DNA from: Gamsiella multidivaricata
Lineage: Eukaryota; Mortierellomycota; Mortierellomycetes; Mortierellales; Mortierellaceae
Direction of reading: 5' to 3'
DNA length: 64,000 nt
NCBI RefSeq assembly: GCF_025024155.1
Contig: NW_026251756.1
Span: 62,001-126,000, forward strand
Positions 25,001 through 36,296 of this stretch are shown one piece after another; within the stretch, counting starts at the first letter, position 1, and each line of letters starts with the position of its first letter. The notes below the pieces were generated by a model. That model saw nothing but the letters and a program-made list of their open reading frames with translations, did no database searches and was not told where the DNA came from. Both the position numbers and the translations under genes were made by a program.

Positions 25001-25276
25001 CCAAGGAGTGACACTATATATGATCTGTTGTTACCCATTGACGTTCAGAGAGATAGGGTCCCCATCTAAGAAATAATATAAAATAAAGCCACGATTGATC
25101 GATTATTAGTATCAATCAATTAAGGCCAAAATTATTAGAGAGAGCGAAGTTTTGCTTCTGGTTCAGCCTCATTGCCCTCAGTACCTCATCCAATGCTTCT
25201 TGTGCACATTCGATTCCGAGAGTCGCTTGATCTCGGCGGAGGAATCGCTCTTGATCACCTTTGTGTCTCGTTTCAT
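21183..25276 (-). CDS. Glycoside hydrolase family 63 protein, 11 exons
   Basis: Predicted (alpha/alpha)6-barrel alpha-glycosidase of the single-domain GH63 type found in fungi and bacteria, distinct from ER glucosidase I. Exons: 25276-25185, 25065-25035, 24872-24867 (6 nt), 24745-24544, 24401-24331, 24204-23103, 22999-22885, 22761-22600, 22489-22443, 22305-22141 and 21952-21183; total 920 residues, fully in frame. Recognisable blocks are [126 protein letters not shown] and [16 protein letters not shown]. Catalytic acids are not assigned here. No signal peptide is seen, so a cytosolic role is likely. Substrate unknown; mannosylglycerate- or glucosylglycerate-type glycosides are possible by family. 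Confidence 0.9.
21974..22026. repeat. (AAT)n trinucleotide repeat in GH63 intron 10
   Basis: About 17 AAT units lie between GH63 exons 10 and 11, just upstream (in gene orientation downstream of the acceptor side) of exon 11. The intron also carries a T16 run near 22112-22127. Confidence 0.8.
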
Positions 25277-26277
25277 ATTCACAGGACCAGACAGCGCGAC
25301 AAGGAAAAGCAGAATTGGATATGTATTATAGGGTGATTTTTTTTTTTTTTGTATCCTATCTTTCGAGCAGAGGCAAGTGCAGAAGGAAAGATAAGAAGAA
25401 AGACGACGAAAACGTTGGAGGAGAAGAAAGAAGAAGCAGAAGAAAAAAAGAGCCAGAAGAAGTAAAGGGAAGGATGGTGGCGACCCGTAGAAGAAGAGTG
25501 TGAAAGTTGGGCGTCCTGTTGGAGCGTCGTCCTTTATGTCGGCGTGCTCTGCATATGCTCGTCCATTGGGGCAAACAGTTATTTTAGCGAAAGAAACCCT
25601 TTTGAAACCCATCCACCGCTTAGGCGTGAGAGCGGTAGGGATCCGAGTCCATTGTCTTTAGCTGGCCGCTTATCGTGTCGTCTTCAATCATCGATCGAAC
25701 AAAGAATTACGAAGCAGAGATCTCGGTTACAAACCAAAAGCAGAGCCACCCAAAATCTACGCCTCGACCTTAAAAACTATGCATGTCCCTGCAGTTGAAA
25801 CGCGTCCGTCAACTTTAACGCGAAGGAATGGGCTGCAATCTTAATCAGCATTTTTATGACCAAGACACACAGTTCATTCTCGTCCGGATATCATATCTAC
25901 GGTCCCTTTATTGCTTCTGGTTTGCTTTAATAAAGCTGCTTTAATAAAGCGGAAGGAGCTGTCGTTTCCCTGGCCGCCAGTAAAGCCTCTTGCGCGATCT
26001 CCTGTTCAAACAACCATTTCAGCGTCATGACAAAACCCCGATTCATCAACTCTTGCCAGTGTCCTGAATGTGGTTCGTTCCATATGTAATATGCTGCTGC
26101 GTCCTTAATGGCTCCTGCGTGGGGCGGTGTTCCTCAAATAATTGTCCTGCTCGTTCTTTCTCCTGCATCCTGGCCCAACGATTTGTACAGTGTCATAGTT
26201 TGTGTATGTCCTTTGATGGCGCCCATTTTATTCCAGAAGTTGCTGAAGGCGATGATAGTTGTAGTAGGTGGCCACAG

Positions 26278-26317
<40 letters not shown>

Positions 26318-26424
26318 GACTGACTGTGCAAATGAAAAAAAAAAAGAAAATGAAAATGCTTTGAAAAGATAGACAAAAGTCGTCTCCTGTCTCTCCATGT
26401 CTCCCGATGTGCTGTCCCTGTTTA
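25277..26424. other. Intergenic region upstream of GH63
   Basis: No supportable gene. The 300 bp next to GH63 are A/G-rich on the plus strand, so pyrimidine-rich on the coding strand, as before other start codons here. A32 lies at 26280-26311 and a second A-rich run at 26335-26346, close to the end of the next minus-strand gene. Confidence 0.5.
26280..26311. repeat. poly(A) tract, 32 nt
   Basis: A32 on the plus strand about 115 bp beyond the stop codon of the minus-strand gene 26425-28593, so it reads as poly(T) downstream of that gene. Confidence 0.9.
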
Positions 26425-28593
26425 TCATTGTGTCGCCTTCGTAAATTGATATTGAGTGAGACCAATGTTACCGTGAGCATCTCGGATAATGACACCGCGG
26501 ATCATGCCGAGTACTTCGTGCGGCTCGGGCATGGATAGACGAGGAGCATCGCTAGGGCCAGACATGAAATCAGTAGGCAATGGAACAGCCTTGTGCCGGC
26601 CGGGTTGATTAGAAGCGAATGGCTGTAGTTGAAGACCAGCGCCGACCTGATGAGCTGTTGCAGCAGCAGCAGCAGCATTGGCACTCATATCCCAACCACC
26701 AGCTGCTACAGAATAAGCATACTGCTGTTGGGCTGCAATGGCTGCTGGATCTTGGCCATAGCCAGCATATGCATATCCAGAATAATCCGTTTGTCCTGCC
26801 ATCGGGTATCCTTGTCCATAAGCGCTGTAACCAGCTTGAGCGGCATGAGGATCGAGGTGCGACAGTTGTTGATGCGGGGCAAGTGGATAGTGTTGAGGGT
26901 GAACGGGGTTCCCGGCCTGATGCATTGGCTGTGAGGCAGGTTTAGGGGGAAGAGATGGGTGTGAAGTCAAAGGCGATGCAGTGGCGCTGTGAGATCCTGG
27001 ATGTCTGCTATCACGGGGTGGCGGCGCGTTGCTGAGGTCAGGCCGATCCCGTCTCCTGTCATCATATCGACTGCTTCCTGCACCAAACGATGCTTCGCCT
27101 CTTGCTTTAGACAGAGGTGGACGGTCCCTGAAATCCCGAGGATCCCGTATATCCCTCGGATCGGGTGGAGCCAAAGATCCAGGTCCAGGTGGCCGCATAG
27201 CCATGTCTCGTGGATCACGACGATCGAAATAATCTGGATGGCGATAGTCATCGCGTGAATCAGGGTAATAATCGTAATGATCATAGTAATCCTCGCGGTA
27301 AGATGGCCACTCTCCATACCCGCGGGAGGGGCTCCGGGAGTCTCTGAATGGAGGTCCATTTGCACTTGTTGAGCTGGCGGGCGGTGGGCCGTGATGCGGT
27401 GATCCTGAAGCGGGTGGTGGGAAGCGACCTGCGACATATGGATGAGGACGTGTTCCTGGTGGACCTGTAGGTCTTCCCCCCCTGCTAGGGTATGGGCTGT
27501 AGCCAGGCCTTCCGGACCGCTTGGGTTCAATCTCTGCGCGTTTATAGAACGTGTCCCAGATGTTGACAACATTATGCAGCTCTAGCACGAGAAAAGACGA
27601 CAACTGTTACTAATGGGCGGTACAAAGGGATCATATCGAGAATGGTCGCCGTTGTTCTCCAGCATCCCCTGCTTACCGGCATTTTTGGTGGCCGTTTCAG
27701 CGCTGTCTTCTTCTGATGCCTGCTTTCTAGGCTTAATTCCATCTAGGTACAGATCCACGCGGATATCATGCACGGCATCATCATAGCTCTTGAAAACTGA
27801 AGTTTCATCCTCGAACCTTTGCTTGATTACCTACAGGGTCAATGAATATACATAATAGTATGCCGTGTTAGCAGATAATTCCAAATAAGCGCTGGATCGC
27901 AACAAGGTCATACTAACGGTGCTTACATCTCTTTCTGGATCAACGTCCTCCAGCAGTTTTTTGCCCTGTTCATCCACCTCACCAATGACACGATCGCGGG
28001 CCGAAGTCAATACAAAATCGTTAGAGTAGTTGCGAAGATCTGCCGCAAGCGCCTTTTTATCGCTGACGATAGCCGTGATCTCCTCAGCTGTCTTTTTGCA
28101 TAGGTACCCTGAGATGTGCTAAACATCGACATGAAGTTGGCATTCAACAAACGATTAGACCACGGATACAGCTCAGTCCGAACTGTCATATCAGCTCAAC
28201 TACGAACAATCCTACCTGTTTACTACAATCTTGGAGAAGCAGATGAAGTGGTTGACCAGTTCTGCGTGGTCTCCTCTTGATTGGCTGCGCAGGCATGGAT
28301 TTGGCTTGCGTCTGCGGTTGCTGTTGTTGGTGATGCTGTTCCTGTTTCAGTTGATTCTGCTGAGACTCAGGTGTCGAGGCACTGGTTTCGTATTGATTAG
28401 AGGGTGAAGGGGGTATGTGGTCCGCAGAGGCACTGTTCTCGTTTTGACTAGTGGTAGGTGTGCTTACGACGCTCTCAGACGGCGTAGGAATGACAGGACC
28501 AGCCGACGCAGAAACGAGTGGCTCCGGGCCGGGTTGCTGAGACTCCTGCGGTATGCTCAGGAGCGTTTCGTCCAGTGTCCCTTCCTGCTCCAT
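26425..28593 (-). CDS. Unrecognised Pro/Gln/Tyr/Gly-rich protein with a conserved-looking helical middle
   Basis: Exons 28593-28216, 28118-27927, 27830-27677 and 27581-26425 join in frame to 626 residues. I do not recognise the family. Residues about 1-110 are a low-complexity Ser/Pro/Gln tail. About 115-250 looks like a folded, mostly helical block (LHLLLQDCSKQ joined to HISGYLCKKTAEEIT, then ARDRVIGEVDEQGKKLLED, FKSYDDAVHDIRVDLYLDG and LHNVVNIWDTFYKRAEI). The rest is disordered: Arg/Gly/Pro/Tyr-rich with RDPRDMA- and DYYDHYDYYPDSRDDYR-like repeats, then Gln/Ala/Tyr/Gly-rich. The C-terminus is a short ordered motif (EVLGMIRGVIIRDAHGNIG). The composition is prion-like, as in RNA-binding or transcriptional coactivator proteins, but no RNA-binding domain is visible. 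Confidence 0.8.
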
Positions 28594-28769
28594 GGTGTAG
28601 AGATTCGTTCAAGCGTTCAAGAGTGGTGAAATGATTCGGGTTTTCCTTTGCAAGTGTTTACTCATTTCATGGCCGTTGAAGAAAAAAGCCACCACTGACT
28701 TCATTTGGCCCAAAAGGGCAAAACGCGCTTTTCTATTTATTTTCAAAACATACAACTCTCAACGTGGCC

Positions 28770-30144
28770 ATGTCGACTCAGGACAACCGGGAGCGCGCAT
28801 TGCTCAGCATCTTTGGGCCAACACTCAGCAAGAATCCAGCAGCGCTTCGGGAATGTAAGTCGCTGCATCACTGTTTGCAAGCAGCGCCGTGGGGTCGTAC
28901 AAAACTTGACTTTTTTTTTTTTTTTTTTTTTTTTTTTCTTCCTGAAATACATAGGCGTGAACCTTTTGCAGATATACGGCATTGAGCCCGAGACGCTGCA
29001 TTCAAAATGGGAGGCATATATCATGAACCACACGAACGCTACAGGAGACGAAGACGATGGATCCATGACACCTGCGCATCTGGAAGGCTTCAAGAGCAAT
29101 CTTCGTCGCACACTGGAGCAACAGGCACAGCAAGGATACCAGGCACAGGTGTCCTCTTCGACTTCATTCGCGACCCCCAAGAAAGCCGCGATCAAGTCAA
29201 GATACCATGGCTCGGGAAGACCTGCTTCCACTATCAATTACGAGATGGACCTGGACCAGTTGAATGATTTGTACGTTTATGATATCTCAGGCGGTAGCTC
29301 TATCCAGGCGTTGCTGACGAATTATACTAACATGTGCAGTTGATTCATCCCTCTATATACGTAGTGGGGCACCTGATAGCAGATCCACATTTGCGATTCC
29401 CACAACTCCGATTAGGAACAGGGGCAGTAATGGCGTCGCTCCGCTTCCAATCTCTCCATCACAGCCCTCCCCTTCATCAAAGCAGTTTGCACTTCGTAAG
29501 AACCAGTCAGAAACAGAGGAGACGTTGAACGGCAACTTGTCATTACGCCAAGCAGCACCAAACAACAGCCCCGATTACCGAAATGCAATCAATCTGGTGG
29601 TCAGCGTAAAGCCGTATCGATATATGTTCGAAAAACTCGCCGAGAAGGGTGAAGGTACAGACCAGGACGCTATCAATTTGTATGCCGAGGAAGGGACTGG
29701 TGCGGATAGCAGACACTCACCATGCGCTACGTCATTTTTTCTTTCTTTTTGGTTCCGCTTACAGCTTTGGATGACAGGATCGACTTGTTTGCAAGTATTT
29801 ATAAGAAATTCCATCCCGACACCGAGTTTCGCAATCCTGCCTACCCGAGCCAAGCCGTTGTCACTGTGGTCGGAAGGATTTGCTCCGACGCCAATGAGGG
29901 CAAGACTAATGAACGCTCGCTTGTCCTGGAGACGAGTCGTTCACTTGGTGGGGGATCAAGGGTAAAACTGGATATTGCAGAGATTTCAGGATTCGGATTT
30001 TTTCCAGGCCAGATTGTTGTCCTGAGTGGCATCAACGCGAACGGATCTATCTTTGCTGTTACACGTGTACACGAGGTATGCTTGATTAAGGGCGAGGAAT
30101 CATTTGAAAGTCATTGCTGCGGCTTCCTCATTTCGCCTACTTAC

Positions 30145-30191
<47 letters not shown>

Positions 30192-31508
30192 CGGTCTTCG
30201 CTGATAGTTGCCCTCGTTGCCAATGGCCGGTGCAAGCCCAGCTGATCTGGAGGAATATCACTATAAAAAAATGAATGGCCAGCCCATGAAGATCATTACT
30301 GCAGCAGGCCCATACACGCTCAATGACAACCTCCTGTTTGAGCCCTTCGCAGCACTCATGGAGCATGTCACGAGGGAGCGACCAGATGTGTTACTACTGG
30401 TGAGTATAAGACCATCTCGATTATTTTCCGTTGCAACCTAGACCAAATATTGACCCATACTTTATTGTTTTTAGGTAGGACCGTTCGTGTCCTCTCAGCA
30501 TCCGTTGATTTTGTCCGGCAACGTTGACATGACGCCCGAACAGTACTTCTCATTATACATTTCGTCTCTGCTTTCGCAGCATCAAGAGCGATACCCGAAG
30601 GAGATGCAGATCTTGCTCGTCCCCAGCCTACAAGATGTTATTCACGAGACCACAGTAATGCCCCAGCCAGGATTTGAACATGTCCGTCCACTCGGCTTGC
30701 CGGCAGTAAGTTGTGTTCAGCCTTTTATTTCGCACTATATGCCTTATCGACTCGCTACACAATTTCTGACACGAATGTTCTGCTTTGTCTACCCAGGGAA
30801 CATATTGCCTACCCAACCCAGCACAATTTACGATCAACGAAATGGTGTTTTCAGTCACCAGTTCGGATATTCTAATGCACCTGAGCGGCGATGAGATTGC
30901 ACGAAACCCAGAACGGACAGACCGTATGGGTCGTCTCTCCAAATATCTCGTTGAACAGCGCAAGTACGTCGAGTGCTGCTTGAAACGTGAGGTCATATTG
31001 CCGTATGCCCAGCAATGATCAAAACGCTAACCTGTCGTTCTTTGCTGTGATAGCATGCATCCTGTGTATCCCGGTCTGACATCGGATGTAGAAAGTGGAG
31101 TGGACTTTAACCAATACGACTTGATGGACCTTCGCGTTTGCCCCGATGTTATCATCCTGCCAAGTAAGCTAAAGAGCTTTGCCAAGGTAGATATGCTACG
31201 AATATTATTGCCTCTTTTTTTTTTTTTCTTTCTCTTGGTTTCCTTTGATTCAATAGTCCTCAACTAAAATCGTATATTCGCTCCTGTACTTCATCCCCAA
31301 TTAGACCGTCGATAATGTAGTCGTTGTAAATCCGAATCAGCTTTGCAAGGCGCAGACTGGAGGCACGTTCGCACGTCTGACAATTCACCCAATATCCGAG
31401 GGCATCCTCAGTGATGCCGTGATGATGATGGATGAGGAGGATAAGCAGAGTCTGTCGATGTATCATCGGGTCTATGAGCGCTGCCGAGTTGATCTTGTCC
31501 GCGTATAG
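28770..31508 (+). CDS. POL12: DNA polymerase alpha subunit B
   Basis: Regulatory B subunit of the DNA polymerase alpha-primase complex, nuclear, tethering polymerase and primase at replication initiation. Nine exons: 28770-28854, 28955-29270, 29365-29654, 29765-30075, 30208-30399, 30475-30705, 30797-30963, 31054-31186 and 31305-31508; 642 residues, in frame. The N-terminal helical domain (VNLLQIYGIEPETLHSKWEA) is followed by a Ser/Pro linker. The OB domain includes AVVTVVGRICSDANEGK and LDIAEISGFGFFPGQIVVLS. The inactive calcineurin-like phosphoesterase domain includes VGPFVSSQHPLILSG, LLVPSLQDVIHETTVMPQP, GTYCLPNPAQFTINEMVFSV, DILMHLSGDEIARN, MHPVYPG and LRVCPDVIILPSKLKSF. Introns 1 and 4 carry T27 and T45 runs. 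The start ATG precedes a family-like N-terminus. Confidence 0.95.
30147..30191 (+). repeat. poly(T) tract, 45 nt, in POL12 intron 4
   Basis: The longest homopolymer in the window. It stands between a CAG at 30144-30146 and the acceptor used in the model at 30205-30207. Confidence 0.9.
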
Positions 31509-31837
31509 CCATTGCCTTTCATCCTTGCGCCTCTAATAAACGATTCGGCCGCCCATATTCCAATCCTGTACCACTATTGCTTTCACGCCATGTCGCGCCG
31601 TTTTTCTTGACCCGCACTGCATCCCTGAATCCAATGAGTTCCTTTCAACTACGCTCCGCAAATGCTAATGTTTATTAATAGTTTTGTATTTTTTGATGAA
31701 TATATTGGACCTTGCCGAGTACAATCCTCATGATATGATAAGCGCTCGACCGATCTCAGAACGCCCTGTGTGTTCCTCTGTTTAGTTGCTTTAAAATGGG
31801 AATAGAAACAAAGACAACATAAACTGAAGCTTTCCCT
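31509..31837. other. Convergent 3' intergenic region
   Basis: 329 bp between the tail-to-tail POL12 and 4F5/ZNF706-like genes. It contains AATAAA-like motifs near 31531 but nothing else recognisable. Confidence 0.5.
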
Positions 31838-32415
31838 CTACTTCTTGGGGGTCTCAACGAATCCAGGGAAACAATCGTTGACGGTTTTGCTGTGCTTGTT
31901 GGTGGCATGCTCTTCGAGGCTAGTATTATATGACCAATAGAAAGGACCGGTCATTGCCTGTTGTATGAAATGATGTTTCGCGGAAAAAGTTCGACGAAGT
32001 GGTGCTCTTTCACTTACGCTTTGGTGCGAATAGTGCACAAAAAGGTCTGGCGGCAGGTTTGGCAAACAATGTTCTTGGCAGCCTCGTTCTAGACGGGGCA
32101 AAAAATAAAAATAAAATACAAAAAGGGCAGAGGGTTAGGCTGTTAGATCATTAACTTTGCTTTGTAAAAAGTATCGCAAGAGTAGATAGTCTACTTACAG
32201 CCTTGAGCTGACTGTTGGCGATGCCGCCCGCGTTTTTGGCGTTGCGCTCACGCTTCATTTGTGCTTTTTGTCCCTACATACAGGAAAATATAAGGCGCAG
32301 AGAGAAAGAGTAGTTGGAAGGAAAGCGCAGGTATTAGGGGAGAGTTTCAAGGCGACGCTGATAGAAAAGAGTAGAGCGGCAAAGAAAGAAAGAAAGGTGT
32401 ACTAACGTTTCCCAT
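31838..32415 (-). CDS. Small zinc-binding 4F5/ZNF706-like protein
   Basis: Four tiny exons, 32415-32407, 32273-32199, 32088-32018 and 31919-31838, give 78 residues in frame. The N-terminus is MGN joined to GQKAQMKRERNAKN, the basic 4F5/SERF-like start of the At2g23090/ZNF706-type family. It is followed by one C2H2-type zinc site, CQTCRQTFLC with EEHATNKHSK, of the form C-x2-C-x15-H-x4-H. These proteins are usually 70-80 residues, so the length is complete. Molecular role poorly known: small nucleic-acid- or protein-binding factors. The first coding exon is only 9 nt, and its donor reads GTTAGT rather than GTAAGT, the weakest point of the model. Confidence 0.85.
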
Positions 32416-32674
32416 GGTGGATTGTGTAGAGTGTATAGACGAGGAGCCTGAATTTAAAGGTGGGTATGAAGATGTATTCGTTGAGGTATGTGGAAAGGAT
32501 GGAATCGAAAGTTAGATGAAAAAATACAGGGCGGGGTCAAAGTGTTGTTCTTACTCCTGAAGAGCAAGCAGGGTCTAGCCTAATGAAAAAACACAAGCCA
32601 CGCTGTGCTATCAACTTATAACTGCTCGATCTGCGCGAGTATTGAGAAAGCCCTCTTTCATTTATTTCAACAAC

Positions 32675-33955
32675 ATGTCCGCAAAGGGTGCGTTTAATTG
32701 ACAGTCACATCGACCATACCTTGGATGCCTTTTACTGTATCTAGCCTGACAGGAGGCTGGCGATCCATCCATCAGCATACGCGGGATATCTATCGACCAA
32801 CACACGCGCCATCGACATTAATCGACCTTGATCCCACAATGGGCCGACTCTGTGCTTTTTGACTCATCTTGACGATGTTCATTTAAGTGCGGCATGAAGG
32901 CTGGAAAAACTCGACCAACTGTTGTCTCTTGGGGTTGTTGCAAGAGTAGCATGAGACAGAAGCAACGCTATTTTTTTGGAAGGCGCCAGTAGAGCTTTAT
33001 TATTTATGGATTACTCTACGACAGCGGTGTTGACAAGTTCATTCAAAGGACCATCGTAGCAGGACCACGCACAATCTAAGATCCAGCAAAACGCTCCTGA
33101 ACCAACTGCAACGCGGATAGAGATCTCACCATCCCTTTGCCGCCACAGGACGACGTAGTGGAGTGCAGTTGCTTTATGCCCGTCTCATCCATCAGCTGCA
33201 GACTTTCAGCTGTCTGACTTCGCCTGGGCTGGATTGACACTGACTGGATTAGTTGGAGTACAGATCGACATCAGTCTATTCGCTAATCTCTGGACACTCT
33301 CATATCTGCTGTAACTATGTGTAATAGGTGGAGCTGCTTCCGGAAACAAGTTCCGCATGACCTTGGGTTTGCCCGTCGGCGCCGTCATGAACTGCGCTGA
33401 CAACTCTGGCGCCAAGAACTTGTACGTTATCTCCGTTAAGGGAATTCACGGTCGTCTTAACAAGCTGCCTGCTGGTGGTGTCGGTGACATGGTCATGGCC
33501 ACTGTCAAGAAGGGAAAGCCCGAGTTGAGAAAGAAGGGTATGTTTTTGTAGACTCGTTCAATTGGATCGCTGCTGTAAAGTCCTCGTAAGCTTCTAGATG
33601 TGGTTCTGACTCGTCCGTTACCAATCTTATTATTTGTCCTTTTCATTAGTTATGCCCGCCGTCATTATCCGCCAGCGCAAGGCCTGGCGCCGTCGCGATG
33701 GTGTCTTCATCTACTTTGAGGGTAGGTGTAGTTCTATTTCATTGCTATTGCTTGACGCTTTTTTTTTTTTCTTTTTTTAATTGACGCCAATCATATTTAT
33801 CATAAATTCTCTTGCTGAATCGATTATTAGACAACGCCGGTGTCATTGTCAACCCCAAGGGTGAGATGAAGGGTTCTGCCATTACCGGCCCTGTCGGTAA
33901 GGAGTGCGCTGATTTGTGGCCCCGTATCGCTTCCTGCGCCGGTACCGTCGTTTAA
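32675..33955 (+). CDS. RPL23: 60S ribosomal protein uL14 (L23)
   Basis: Four exons, 32675-32687, 33328-33537, 33650-33721 and 33831-33955, encode 139 residues, the normal eukaryotic uL14 length. Diagnostic stretches are [75 protein letters not shown] and [20 protein letters not shown]. It sits on the large subunit near the intersubunit face and elongation-factor binding region (family knowledge). The start codon lies in a 13-nt exon encoding MSAK, followed by a 640-nt intron, a common arrangement for ribosomal protein genes. The gene diverges from the 4F5/ZNF706-like gene across 259 bp. Confidence 0.97.
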
Positions 33956-34411
33956 ATCCATTTTACATCGGCACATCAGCTCAAGTTGCAATAAAATAAA
34001 CCTGGTCTATCCATACTTTGATAATCTCATTTGATATATGTTGTTTCCTGCCAATGCGTTACGTCTGCCCTGCATTAGTATATGATGTTTAGGCCACTTA
34101 CACAAGTGCTGAACTTCTTTTCTGGTTTGCCAATTATCGAGACATATCCTGCGGTTTTTATCAGACACATGCCTCCGAGATGGCTCAGCGAAGTCGTGTC
34201 AGATATGCACCAGGTATGTCAGGCGCCACAGCGCCTTCGCCGCATTGTGTTAGACATAGCTGAATCCTAATGACAAGCATCGATTACCATAGTCGGTGGG
34301 GTTATTATTTATTCTGTACATGACAAATCTACTTTGCTTGCTTTCCAAGTATGACGTTAAAGATCCTGAATGCTCCAGTCCTCATATAATTCAGTTGTAT
34401 GGATCCATTCC
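33956..34411. other. Convergent intergenic region between uL14 and SmD2
   Basis: The uL14 poly(A) signal lies near its left end. No supportable gene was seen in the remainder. Confidence 0.5.
33990..33995 (+). terminator. AATAAA polyadenylation signal of RPL23
   Basis: AATAAA 35 bp after the stop codon, overlapping a second ATAAA, in the expected 3' UTR position. Confidence 0.6.
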
Positions 34412-35112
34412 TCAAATGTTGCGAAGCACTAACAATATAACACCTCATAGTTAATAAACGTGCAATGTGATACAGTGGGACCAATAAGGCAACTAGAGCA
34501 TAAACAAAGTGGCATACCAAGAATCACAGAATCTCCACGCAAGAACAGTTTGCTGATAAAGCGCTCCTTATTGACAGGCTTCAGCTTCTTGCCCTTGCCC
34601 GCTTTCGGTACTTCGGTCCACATCTGCACATAAGGATAAGAAAGAACGAGCAACGCAGTCAGTGAATGGTTAAATGGTCTCAATGACGCACTACTACTTG
34701 CATAGTAGAAGCACATTTGAACGGCGGCGGAGGCCCTTACCTCCTTGACGTTCTCCAAAACCATATTGCAGTGACGATCGAATGCCTTCACTCTGGCGAG
34801 AAGCTTCCTGTTATTTCTGCAACTGATAAGGATCTGTGTGTGATTCTTGACGGACTGCTGGAGCACCGAGAGTGGGCCAGTGTTGAATTCTTCTTCCTCC
34901 AACTTGCGGAGCTCGTCCTCGGTCATCTCACTCTTGGCCTTTGTGCTGCTGATTTGGGTTGCCAATCAGAAACAAAAGCACGCGTTAGAATGCAAAAAAT
35001 ATCTAGGCCGTTTCCACAACACAGGTGGCAGCGATGATGCAGTGTTGCAGATGGATGCTGACAGGAGACACGGTAGCGATACATAGATACATGGATGAAT
35101 AACTTACCTCAT
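34412..35112 (-). CDS. SMD2: Small nuclear ribonucleoprotein SmD2
   Basis: Sm-ring subunit of U1, U2, U4 and U5 snRNPs. Exons 35112-35108, 34948-34741, 34623-34518 and 34428-34412 give 111 residues. Sm1 is [20 protein letters not shown] and [12 protein letters not shown]; the D2 insertion [20 protein letters not shown] and Sm2 [14 protein letters not shown] follow. The C-terminus VLRNI is obtained only with the acceptor ending at 34429; it matches the VLRN ending of SmD2 proteins, and a more distal acceptor would add an unrelated tail. The initiator Met is encoded in a 5-nt coding exon (ATG plus AG), the smallest start exon here. The gene shares a 200-bp divergent promoter with OST2. Confidence 0.92.
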
Positions 35113-35312
35113 GGTTGCTTGTTGTTATGCTGATGAATAGTAGTGATCGATCAACCAGAGCTGCTCAGTTTCTTGCACAAGGTAAACAAGCCACCCTGGG
35201 ACGGGAGTTACGGCCAGCCAGTTGTCGCGCGAAACGTCCTTCCTCCCATCATCTTCTACATACACACACACACACGCTCTTTTAGCTCATCACCGCTTCC
35301 ATCAACAACGCC

Positions 35313-35996
35313 ATGGACGATTTCAAGTCTGCAACCAACTCTCTCGTGTCATCGTACTTCAAGGGTGCGCTATTCAGAGGCAATCTCTTTGTGCTCTCAA
35401 ACAACCCAGCGTCAACGCGACTCACAGTATTCTCACCTTGGCCTTATCTCGCTACATAGAGACACCAAAGGCCTTAAAGCTGATCGACGGCTATATGGTC
35501 TATGTACTCTTGACTGGAATTATTCAGTTCGTTTACGTTTGTATCGCTGGAACCTTCCCCAACAACGCCTTCTTGGCTGGCTTCATCTCAACGGTTGCAG
35601 CGTTTGTTCTCGCTGGTGAGTGTCGTGGCCCAACGGTCGGCATTGTACTCGATAAAGCGTACCCACCTGCAAATGACCTAACATACTGCATTCTACTATC
35701 TCTCGCATGCTTCAATTGCTGTATGCGCTCCTACATCCCATGTACCGGGCTTTCAATTGCAGCCAACCTCCGTATGCAGACCAACCCGAAGAATGCGTCT
35801 CAGTTCCCTACTACGAGCCCTGAAAGGTATGTGCGCAACATCTATACGTTAATGAAGGCAAGGATCTCTGCATGAAATCTGAACCCTAGAACTTATCATT
35901 GTATTATCAATCCTATCATGTCTATTTAGAGCATTTGCGGATTTCCTTGCCTGTAGCGTAGTGGTTCACTTTGCAGTCGCCAACTTCTTGGGATAG
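35313..35996 (+). CDS. OST2: Oligosaccharyltransferase subunit Ost2/DAD1
   Basis: Integral ER-membrane subunit of the oligosaccharyltransferase complex that N-glycosylates nascent proteins. Four exons, 35313-35364, 35460-35615, 35763-35826 and 35930-35996, give 112 residues, the expected size. Motifs are TPKALKLIDGYMVYVLLTGI, FVYVCIAGTFPNNAFLAGFI, ANLRMQTNP, SPERAFADFL and the family-typical end VVHFAVANFLG. Three hydrophobic helices are visible. The N-terminal cytosolic segment is short, as in fungi. The splice joins are phase-consistent and restore the invariant SPERAFADF across the last intron. Confidence 0.95.
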
Positions 35997-36296
35997 ATGG
36001 TGGGATATGCTGTTCACTGCATGGGTCGACGCAGGACATCGCCCTTATTTACCTACCATACCCAGTCATCATCTTCCAGCGCTCTCTTGTGATGGATACG
36101 CCCTACCATTTTGTTTGACTTCTGTAAAATAAATGTCATAAACCGTGCGATTTGTGTTCCGGTGATGAGAATGCGAGGTGGCTTGTGTCGGGACGAGGTG
36201 GAGCAAGGGCCGCTGTTCCCGCTGCTGGCAGACACAAACAGACGGTTCCTTCAATCATCGACCCCATCTCTCACTTCATCCTTCAAACTGTCAGCC
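35997..36296. other. Short intergenic promoter region of the ATP synthase epsilon gene
   Basis: 300 bp between the OST2 stop and the next plus-strand start. Nothing recognisable except a pyrimidine-rich stretch just before the start codon. Confidence 0.5.

Noticed and set aside
34329..34410. Alternative SmD2 C-terminus ending FNVILGKQAK
   Set aside because: It requires a poor acceptor without a pyrimidine tract; the upstream acceptor yields the family-typical VLRN ending.
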